Source: Rhinopithecus roxellana
Taxonomy: Eukaryota > Chordata > Mammalia > Primates > Cercopithecidae
Assembly (NCBI RefSeq): GCF_007565055.1
Contig: NC_044553.1
Coordinates: 103,763,858-103,827,857 of the forward strand
Length of the DNA: 64,000 bases
Direction of reading: 5' to 3'
Below, piece by piece: positions 56,759-64,000 of the stretch. The position numbers and the translations under genes are program-made. Within the stretch, counting starts at the first letter, position 1, and each line of letters opens with the position of its first letter. Below the pieces are notes generated by a model. The model was not told the origin of the DNA and did no database searches. It was given only the letters and a program-made list of their open reading frames with translations.

Positions 56759-56890
56759 GGCCAAGCACAGTGGCTCACACTTGTAATCTCAGCACTTTGG
56801 GAGGACAAGGCAAGTGGATTCTTTGAGTCAAGACCAGCCTGGGTGACATGGGCGACATGGACAAACCCCATCTCTAGAAAAAAAAAACAG
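56759..56890 (+). mobile_element. Alu left arm only
   Basis: Starts 'ggccaagcacagtggctcac'. Contains a small 'gggtgacatgggcgacatgg' duplication and ends in A10. Confidence 0.82.
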
Positions 56891-57037
56891 AATAAGCCAA
56901 TTGTCAATTAATTGCAGTTGTTTAAATAACTATGGTGCTTATAATGAAATACCATAGAGCTATGAAATAGAATGTGACATAGCTTAACATAGAAGGATGC
57001 ATTAAGTAAGAAAGTAAGATGCAAAGCTGTATGAATA

Positions 57038-57201
57038 GGGTATGGTGGTGTTTATGGGGTGACAAAAATATTCTGGAATTAAATTGTGGTAATTGGCTGC
57101 ACAACATTGTGGCTATACTAAAAGCCGCTGAATTGTACAGTTTAAAATGGCTAAAATGATAAATTTTATGTTGTATAGATTTTACTTCAATTTTTAAAGA
57201 A
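57038..57201 (+). mobile_element. 5'-truncated L1MB-like tail nested in older L1
   Basis: 'ggtgacaaaaatattctgga' and 'gctgaattgtacagtttaaa' are an L1MA/MB tail. Flanked by the 11-bp duplication 'ctgtatgaata' (57027-57037, 57202-57212). Confidence 0.85.
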
Positions 57202-57400
57202 CTGTATGAATAACATGATCCCATTTTTGTGTGAAAAAAAAACCATATTTTTTAGTATGTACATAGAAAAAAACCTAGAGAGAAACACATTAAGTAATTG
57301 GTAGTGATTATCTCTGAGGGTGATAGACATAGTATATTGTTAATAACCATGTTGTATATATCTGTAATGTTTGAAATTTTAATAAACAGAGCACTTAGAA

Positions 57401-57784
57401 CTTTCATATCCAGAAAAAAAGATACTAAATGACTTGAAAAGTAGAGAAAGAGGTCTAATTATCTGAGAACAAATAACTGAGCCAGTAAAAAATTCCTTTC
57501 AAAGATAACTCAAAATAACTATTTCAGTGGGAAATGCATTATTTCAGAATCATGGGATTGTAAAGGTTTTTTCTGTGTGTACACTTCCTTAATAAAGAAA
57601 AAGGAGAACATGTACAAACCCTTCTTCAGTAGTTAGGTGCTAAAATTTAACCTTCATTGAGACTGAAAATGTAAACACTCATTTGTCTAGGAGATATTGG
57701 TTACTAAAGTCTGTGTACCCTGAATTATGCTTCTGTTGCCAACCAAAGCATCTGCTGGGTCCTGACCTTCAGAGAATAAAAGTA
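57401..57784. other. Unassigned
   Basis: AT-rich, no feature recognised. Confidence 0.4.
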
Positions 57785-57915
57785 ACTATAAGACTCAGGA
57801 TCAGAAGATTGGGATTCTGGTCCCAGCTAAACCACTAATTTGCCATGTGAATAGAGCCAAATCCTTTCATCTTTCTATACTTCCATTTCTTTCTTTCTAA
57901 AAATGGGGAGATGGT
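57785..57915 (+). mobile_element. MIR relic
   Basis: 'gggattctggtcccagctaa', 'accactaatttgccatgtga' and 'ctaaaaatggggagatggta'. Confidence 0.75.
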
Positions 57916-57924
57916 ACTGAAAGA

Positions 57925-58770
57925 GATCGGGATATGCCAGCTCAAAATATGCCACTTTGGCATAAGGATTATTTTGAGCTGAAGGTAACTGATGCAGGAA
58001 AAGTTAGCTGCCCTCCCTTTATCTGCCTAAAAACAGGGCATACATTTTCCTTTGAGGAAGGTACCCCTCTATGCCAGGAAAATGAGAATGACTCATCACC
58101 AGAGATGTTACACCAAGACGACTCCTCATAAACAAGCCCTACTAAAATAACCTTTATCTTCCATTAGTTTCCTCCATATATTTCCTAGTCACTTCCCACA
58201 ATATTTGTCCCTTGAAGCCCAAACCCATCTTTTTTTTTGTCAAGAAGGGTATACAAACTCCAGGTTCTGGCCAGGTGCAGTGGCTCACACCTGTAACCCA
58301 GCGCTATGGGAGGCTGAGGGGGGTGGATTACTTGAAGTCAGGAGTTCAAGACCAGCCTGGCCAACATGGCGAAACCCCGATGCTACTAAAAAATAAATAC
58401 AAAACTTAGTGGGGCATGGTGGCACATGCCTGTAGTCCAAGCTACTCAGGAGACCAAGACAGGAGAATCACTTGAAACTGGGAGGCAGAGGCTGCAGTGA
58501 GCTGAGACTATGCCATTGCACTCCAGCCTGGGCGACAGAGTGAAACTCCATCTCAAAAAAAAAAAAAAAAAAATTCAGGTTCTGAGCACGTCTTTGAGTT
58601 TTCACATCATCTCTGTGAAGCTTCCATGCATTTAAAAGTATTAATATCAGTAAAAATCATGCCTTTTTTCCTGTTAATCTGTCTTTAGTCAGTTAAATTT
58701 GCAGGCCTCATTCACTGAAACCAGGTGGAAAGACAAAATTTTTTTCATCCTGAGGAGTACTAAATAGAAT
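57925..58770 (+). mobile_element. LTR (ERV1-like), copy 2, split by an Alu
   Basis: 'gctcaaaatatgccactttg', 'attttgagctgaaggtaact' and later 'cctgttaatctgtctttagt' belong to the same LTR group as 48.05 kb. It ends near 58770. Same orientation as copy 1, nearly 10 kb away. Confidence 0.65.
58270..58574 (+). mobile_element. Alu inside LTR copy 2
   Basis: Duplication around 'caggttctg' (58261-58269; repeated from 58576). Confidence 0.92.
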
Positions 58771-59003
58771 GGTTAGTAACCTTAGGGGCTTACATAAGAA
58801 ATTGAAAAGCCAATCAAAATGCTACACTCAGAAAATTCCATTTAGGGCAGTGCATATTATTTTATGTAATCTTAAAAGTGTCTGTTATGGCAACTAAGCA
58901 CAGAGACATGGCCAAATGTACATGTTTGTGAGGACAGACACTAGACTGTATACTGACATGACATTTTGAAAACCTAGAAGTGAGGCATTTATAAAAGAGT
59001 GAA

Positions 59004-59321
59004 GGCCGGGTGTGGTGGCTCACGCCTGTAATTTCAGCACTTTGGGAGACCGAGGCGAGCAGATCACTTGAAGTCGGGAGTTTGAGACCAGCCTGGCCAA
59101 CATGGTGAAACCCCATCTCTACTAAAAATTTAAAAAAAAAAAAAAAAAAATTAGCCAGGTGTGGTGGTCGGCACCTGTAATCCCAGCTACTCAGGAGGCT
59201 GAGGCAGGAGAAACACTTGAACCCGGGAGGCGGAGGTTGCAGTGAACCAAGATTGCACCACTGCACTCCAGCATGGGCAACAGAGTAAGACTTCGTCTCA
59301 AAAAAATAAAAATTAAAAATA
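59004..59321 (+). mobile_element. Alu, full length
   Basis: Duplication 'aaaagagtgaa' (58993-59003, 59322-59332). Middle A-run expanded. Its antisense gives a 173-codon frame (58862-59383) that is not a gene. Confidence 0.93.
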
Positions 59322-59332
59322 AAAAGAGTGAA

Positions 59333-60131
59333 AAGCAGGGCCAAGCTTAGGGCCCAGATCTCCTTCCCACCAGTTCCTTCCAAAATGTTGGCCTGTGATA
59401 ATCACAGCTACAACAACTTCTCTTTAATACCTAGATATAAATCGTGTTCAATAAAAACAATTAGCAGAAGAGAGAACATTCAACAGTTGCAATTACCTAA
59501 ATGTCCCTCCAGTAACCATTTGAATGACTAAATCCTGTACATTGATTGTTTCAGTGAATGATAATTAAAACCAAATAACCTGTAGGCTCATTTGATTCTA
59601 ACAGTGACAAAACTAAACCTCTAGACATTATATTGCAAAGCCCTGAATTGAGCCAGGCAAAGCAAAACAAAAGTACAAGGAGAACTGAGTGGTGGGTGGA
59701 AGGGTGCCGGTGCACACTAGAGAAGAAGGAAGGCAATAGACACCCTTCACAAGCACATTTAACTTACCAGTAGATGGGGGAGCCTTGCGACACCACTCCC
59801 TAGTCAGGGAGACTCCTTCCAGGCTTTGTATGTGGAATGGTGTAGTTAGATTAATAACTGCTTCCTACAATTTCCTTCATGTTCCATAAACCAACATGCA
59901 CCTCACTTCTGCCCTCTGAAACATTGCTTCCCTTATTGTTGAATCCTTTACCCAATTCCGTAAGGCCTACTGGGAATACTGTTTTGGGGTTAGACATATG
60001 ATTACAGACTTTGTGGGGTTTTTTAAAATCTAAGGTAAGAATTTTGCCAGACAAATATGGACTAAGATTAGATAAGCCTTGTTTTCCATATTTATCATAC
60101 AGAGAGGGAGCATCATCCTGATTAAGTTAAA
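59333..60131. other. Non-repetitive, unassigned
   Basis: No recognisable gene or repeat. Confidence 0.5.
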
Positions 60132-60215
60132 GCAGAGACTGCGTTACACTCATCATTGTGCCCTCAGAGGTCAGTGAAGCACACAGTAAGTTCACAAAAA
60201 TACTCTTTGAACTAA
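60132..60215 (+). mobile_element. L2 3'-end relic
   Basis: 'gagactgcgttacactcatc' and 'gtgaagcacacagtaagttc' match the L2 tail, diverged. Confidence 0.55.
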
Positions 60216-60777
60216 ACTTAATGCAAAGTGTATCGAACTAAAATCTATGCCTAACAATATTAATGCACGAATTGTACATTAATAAATCATTCCAAAGCAC
60301 CATGTTTGTTGCAATTTTTAAATACTTAAAATAGCAGGTGGGCAGACTTGATAAATTGTTGCTCTACAGTATAAGTTAATGCCAGGATCTCAGCTTTCCT
60401 CTGCAGGACAAGCACTTCTAGGTAGATGTCAAAGTCAAAAGTTTGGGTAGTTCAGTACCTTCTATAATCTATAGTTCAGCACCTTCTATAATCTATCAGT
60501 GAATCAACACTTACAAAGCACTTACTATGTTCTCAGCATTGTTCCAGCCACAAGACTAGAATGGGGAGTTGTCTGGGATCGGCTGAAAATGCTGGAAGGC
60601 TCTTTCCCAGTAAACTACAAATTACCCCCCAAGCCCTATTTTCTTGGAATTTGTACTAAGAATCCCACATCTGCAAGCAATGTATTTTCAAATAGTGCAA
60701 TTCTAATAGCCTGCGTGTTGAATGGGACCCATATGTAATGGCATCTGTGATGCACTAAAATAGAGAAGGTCACAAGG
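60216..60777. other. Non-repetitive, with possible ancient repeat
   Basis: Outside the 24-bp duplication, 'acaaagcacttactatgttc' (60512) is like an ancient MIR/L2 end. Nothing else recognised. Confidence 0.4.
60449..60496. repeat. 24-bp tandem duplication
   Basis: 'agttcagtaccttctataat...' repeats once with a single change (T to C). Confidence 0.92.
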
Positions 60778-60990
60778 GGCCAGGTTCGGCAGCTCACGCC
60801 TGTAATTCCAGTACTTTGGGAGGCCAAGGCGAGTGGATCACTTGAGCCCAGGAGTTCAAGACCAGCCTGGGTAACATAGTGAAACCCAGTTTCTACAAAA
60901 AGTGAGGTTAAGGCTGCATTAAGCCATGATTGAGCCACTGCACTCCAGTCTGGGTGACAAAGCCTGTCTGAATCAGTCAATCAATAAAAA
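60778..60990 (+). mobile_element. Alu with internal deletion
   Basis: Jumps from 'cagtttctacaaaaa' to 'gtgaggttaaggctgc', losing most of the start of the right arm. 'gtcacaa' flanks both sides. Confidence 0.88.
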
Positions 60991-61117
60991 GTCACAAAAT
61001 CCCCAACACTATAAATAAAAAAAAAACTGTAGAAAACACAGTACCAACTTCTCTCCTATTAATCTTAAAATAAATCTGTTTTTCATTATTGTAAACCTGT
61101 TGGATGTTTGATTGTTT

Positions 61118-61265
61118 TGGTTTGGGAGAAAGGGTCTCATGTTGCCCAGGCCGAATGCAGTGGTTATTCCAAGGCTCAAACTCCTGGCCTTAAGCAATCC
61201 TCCTGCCTCAGCCCCCACCCTCCCACCCCACACCAAGTAGCTGGGACAACAGGCCACATGGCAAG
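61118..61265 (-). mobile_element. Old Alu monomer-like fragment, minus strand
   Basis: 'gagaaagggtctcatgttgc' and 'cctggccttaagcaatcctc' are very diverged. Confidence 0.75.
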
Positions 61266-61621
61266 AGGCTTGAATTTTTTTTTTGTTGTTGTTACCATGT
61301 ACATATTACCAATCACCACCCTCACACCGCACCCCCAACAACAAATCTGCGCCTAAAATGACACTGTTCGAATTTATCTTTTAGGAGATCATCCAGGTTC
61401 TTTAAAGTTGTCAAAAGCCCTGTCTCTTTAGCAAGCCTGGGTCAGAAAAAAGCACTACTATACTTGGATTAATTTTTAGATGTTTAAAGACCTAACTGGG
61501 AAAAATGAAAATTTAAAGTAATTAGAAGACAATTTAGAAGATTCTCTATGACATCTGGACACAATCAAGATGAAAGGCATAAAACGTACTAAATTAAACT
61601 ACATTAAAATGTAAAGCTCCT

Positions 61622-61911
61622 GCCGGGTGTGGTGGCTCACACCAGTAATCCCAGCACTTTGGGAGGTCGAGGCAGGTGGATCATGAGGTCAAGACATCTA
61701 GACCATCCTGGCCAACATGGTGAAACCCTGTCTCTACTAAAAATACAAAAATTAGCCAGGCATGGTGGCAGGCACCTGTAGTCCCAGCTACTTGGGAGGC
61801 TGAGTCAGGAGAATCACTTGAACCCTGGAGGTGGAGGTTGCAGTGAGCCAAGATCAAACCCCTGCACTCTAGCCTGGTGACAGAGCGAGACTCCATCTCA
61901 AAAAAAAAAAG
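61622..61911 (+). mobile_element. Alu in L1
   Basis: Lacks the first base or two. Flanked by 'gtaaagctcct' and 'gtaaatcttct'. Confidence 0.92.
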
Positions 61912-61927
61912 TAAATCTTCTCCAAAT

Positions 61928-62218
61928 CAACACAGGAACAGAAAACCAAATATAGCATGTTCTCACTTATAAGTGGGAGTTAAACATTAGGAACTCATGG
62001 AAATGAAGATGGAAACAATAGATATGGGGACTACTTGACCAGCAGGAGGGAATGGGGCAAGAACTGAAAAACTACCTACTGGCTACTATACTCACTATCC
62101 AGGGTGACAAGATCATTTGTACTCCACACCTTGACATCAAGCAATGTATGCATGTAACAAACCTGCACATGCACTCCCTGAATCTAAAATAAAAGCTGAA
62201 ATTATTTAAAAACAACAA
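61928..62218 (+). mobile_element. 5'-truncated primate L1 3' end
   Basis: 'gcatgttctcacttataagt', 'gtatgcatgtaacaaacctg' and 'aataaaagctgaaattattt' form an L1P tail with an A-rich end. Flanked by 'gtaaatcttct' and 'gtaaagcttct'. Confidence 0.85.
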
Positions 62219-62276
62219 AAAGTAAAGCTTCTCTATGACAATAGTTACCACTTTTTTGTGGGGGTGGTTATAAAAA

Positions 62277-62282
62277 TTTATT
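62277..62282 (-). terminator. Relic polyadenylation signal AATAAA
   Basis: Located about 20 bases before the 3' end of the pseudogene copy. It supports origin from a normally processed mRNA. Confidence 0.8.
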
Positions 62283-63646
62283 ATACATAAAGAATATTAC
62301 CACTAACAAATACAGACAGGCTAGGACACCGTGGTACTGGGTGGAAGACAGCTAGCTCTTTGGAAAGTGAAAGATTTGGATGGCGGGGGCCTCATGCCAT
62401 GCTGATTGGTCAGTAGATGGGGGCACATGCCAAACACCACAGAGCATCCGGGCATCAGATGCCTGCTCTGTGTGCCCACAGGTGTTCCCTGTCTTATCTG
62501 GGCCTTCGAAGGGAGCACACCCAGAAGTGAGCAACTGAAGCCAAGGGGCTTCCAAAATGCCCCTTCCAGGCCTGTCTCTGAAGTCGCAGCAACACCATTT
62601 TCAGTAATATGTTTAATTGGATGATTTCCACAAACTATCCACGAAGTTTCTAACCAGCACAATTCACTGAAGTACAAAACATTGAGTTACAGGCTGTGGG
62701 AAGAGAAGGCAGCACCAATGGTGGCACCTTCCAATCCTGGTTGTTCTAGGGGCAGGGAGAGTGGAAGGTCTTCTTTTAAACAAATCCCCTCATTTCAGTG
62801 TACAAAAGAATTACTCCAATCGATATTAAATTGTATTGAAAACGAAATGGACTAAAAAGCAAATACTACTCTATGCAGAGGTGGCAGTGGGAAGAGAGAA
62901 TGAGTCCTTCAAAGCAGGAAGGGAGATAGCAGGGGGAAGGTTCTGTGCCTGGGACCCTGGGTACTCACTCACGCTGCTCCATTTTTACTTTCGGTGGTCT
63001 CAGGAAGGTCCGATTTTTCTTCTCTTTCTTCCCCTTTGTATTGGCTTGGAAGTTTCGCCAGCTGTCCACACGACCATCTCGACTTTCCTCAAAGTTTTTC
63101 TGCCACTCTCTTTCTCGTTTGGCTTTTTCTTGAGCTTCAGTCTCTTCTTCCCTTTGTCGTTTCCTTTCATGCATCTCTTTGGCTTCTCTTTTTCCTTTTA
63201 ATTTCCAGCTGAGCAAAGAGTTTCATTGTCTGTTTATATATGGCTTGTTTGAACAGCTCAGGATCACCCTCCTCTACAATCGTAGGTTTTCCTTCCTTCT
63301 TTAATTGTTTTTCTCACTCTTTCACAGTGTGTTCCACGTATTCTTTTCCTGCCTGAATTACATCCAGGGCCCTCTTCTTTTGCTCCTGATCCAGTAGCAA
63401 CTTGTAAGCTTTGTCCACAGCTTCAAAAGCCTTTTGTGCTCTGTCAGCATCATCTTGATTTTTGTCAGGCTACACCAAGATGGATAACTGCCTAAAGCTC
63501 GTTTTTATTTCTTCATCTGTAACATCACGATCTATCTGAAGAACCTCAAATGGGTTCAAATTGAAGTAAGAGGAACTAGGACGGGTCAGTCTTTCAGTCT
63601 GATTTTTGGATGTTAGAACCAAGTCTTTCTTCTCTATTTGTTTCAC

Positions 63647-63768
63647 CTGAAGATAATGCCAGGGAGAACAAGCACCAGACAGTCCCAGGAAAACATCCTT
63701 GGTGTGACTGTTAGAATTGGAATGCTAGTTGTAATGAATATCCTCTATGCTATATGCTGTCTTTATTC
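63647..63768 (-). other. Extra exon-like segment in the DNAJC8 pseudogene
   Basis: Lies exactly between parental codons 26 and 27. On the minus strand it ends '...ttatcttcag', a splice-acceptor-like end, but begins 'gaataaag' rather than GT, so simple retention of the following intron does not fit. Best explained as an alternative exon, or a distal acceptor choice, captured from a variant mRNA. Confidence 0.65.
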
Positions 63769-63894
63769 CTCACTGTAGAAGGTCATAAATGCTTCCTCCA
63801 TGCTGCCTCCGCCGCCCAAAGTCCCTCTGTCTCCTGAAGCCGCCATTTCCCCACCACTTTTTTAAAAAGTTAAAATCTATAGACAGAAATTACA

Positions 63895-63932
<38 letters not shown>
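63895..63932. repeat. (TG)n(TA)n compound microsatellite
   Basis: Seven TG units pass into about twelve TA units immediately beside the Alu poly-T. Confidence 0.93.
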
Positions 63933-63965
<33 letters not shown>

Positions 63966-64000
63966 AGACAGAGTCTCGCTCTGTCGCCCAGGCTGGAGTG
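63933..64000 (-). mobile_element. Alu, minus strand, cut by the window edge
   Basis: About 32 T followed by 'gagacagagtctcgctctgt', well preserved. Only its 3' end is inside the window. Confidence 0.92.

Larger units (their letters stand above)
56040..57400 (+). mobile_element. Old L1 (L1ME-like) 3' part
   Basis: 'tatgggcaaagagcatgaac', 'atgttcatgccctttgactc' and 'gaaataccatagagctatg' are L1 ORF2/3' text. Interrupted by two Alus and by a nested L1 tail (57038-57201). Confidence 0.75.
62247..63863 (-). pseudogene. DNAJC8P: DNAJC8 processed pseudogene, full length, with extra 122-bp segment
   Basis: The parent encodes a J-domain co-chaperone associated with the spliceosome. On the minus strand an ATG at 63846 opens 26 parental codons. 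A 122-bp segment absent from the usual reading (63768-63647) follows; the parental frame resumes at 63646 and runs to the parental stop (62965-62967). A 3' UTR of about 0.7 kb ends after an AATAAA (62277-62282). There are no introns. Damage includes an immediate in-frame stop inside the 122-bp segment and a TAG replacing the histidine of the J-domain HPD motif (63470-63472). There is also a CGA-to-TGA change (63314-63316) and a 2-base deletion near 63190. The lysine/arginine/glutamate-rich C terminus is almost intact over 83 codons. An 11-bp duplication 'accactttttt' (62247-62257, 63853-63863) flanks the copy. Confidence 0.96.
61440..63895 (+). mobile_element. Old L1 ORF2 fragment, host of three insertions
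   Basis: L1 pieces at 61440-61621 ('aagattctctatgacatctg'), 62219-62246 ('gcttctctatgacaatag') and 63864-63895 ('aaaaagttaaaatctata') join into continuous ORF2 text when the Alu, the L1 tail and the DNAJC8 pseudogene are removed. Confidence 0.75.

Noticed and set aside
48050..58770. Complete provirus between two like LTRs
   Set aside because: The interval contains MaLR LTR, L1, Tigger and Alu sequence and no recognisable gag-pol-env order.
58862..59383. 173-codon minus-strand open frame
   Set aside because: It is the antisense of the Alu at 59004-59321 plus flanks; the peptide is typical translated Alu.
62965..63216. Small basic coiled-coil protein gene, minus strand
   Set aside because: It is the C terminus of the DNAJC8 processed pseudogene, with upstream stops and a frameshift.
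1..64000. CRISPR array, operon, riboswitch or other bacterial features
   Set aside because: The sequence is primate nuclear DNA; the repeated units are Alu and L1 copies, not spaced direct repeats.

Overview
This window is nuclear genomic DNA from an Old World monkey (macaque, baboon or a relative). It is packed with Alu elements. At least four copies (1624, 2082, 42972, 46500) carry 'ggctcaagcctg' in place of the usual 'ggctcacgcctg'. Three of them also carry a 'gagatcyggccac'-type right arm, the combination I know from the cercopithecid AluYR group and not from apes. The host sequence is AT-rich and I see no CpG island, no tRNA or rRNA gene, no CRISPR-like array, and no intact cellular protein-coding gene. 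Nearly all long reading frames in the window are antisense Alu, L1 remnants or microsatellites.

Layout. 1-6.1 kb: one old L1 (plus strand) split by ten Alus. 6.1-14 kb: Alus plus ancient MIR/L2 relics in non-repetitive DNA, and a 385-bp DNA transposon. 14-20.2 kb: Alus, three old L1 pieces, a dead retroviral pol fragment and a purine-run/triplet/GT block. 20.5-23.8 kb: an Alu-free island with TAAT-rich clusters, the best candidate for conserved regulatory DNA. 23.8-25.2 kb: an RPS3A processed pseudogene broken by Alus. 25.8-28 kb: an MLT1-type LTR with a 738-bp solo LTR inside it, then a THE1-type LTR with an Alu inside. 28.4-30.1 kb: an old L1 with a younger L1 end inside it. 33.2-41.7 kb: a primate-age L1 with its 5'UTR, hit by eight Alus and other insertions. 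42-46.8 kb: dense Alus, one with a 47-unit AAGG tail, and a solo LTR. 46.8-50.9 kb: mostly unassigned DNA with two LTRs. 50.5-57.4 kb: an LTR, old L1s, a nested Tigger-like DNA transposon and a nested L1 end. 57.8-61.4 kb: MIR, an LTR, Alus and unassigned DNA. 61.4-63.9 kb: an old L1 that received an Alu, an L1 3' end and a full-length DNAJC8 processed pseudogene within about 60 bp of target. The window ends inside a minus-strand Alu.

How it works together: the main story is layered insertion rather than gene function. I see 62 Alu or Alu-derived pieces (45 plus, 17 minus), both processed pseudogenes on the minus strand, and target-site duplications that order many insertions. The window is most simply read as intergenic or deep intronic. 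I did not find a new biological system. The strongest items for a second look are the DNAJC8 pseudogene with an extra 122-bp segment, the Alu-free TAAT-rich island, the AAGG expansion, the foreign block inside the 33-42 kb L1, and the nested LTRs. Family names come from recognition by eye; subfamily assignments were not computed.
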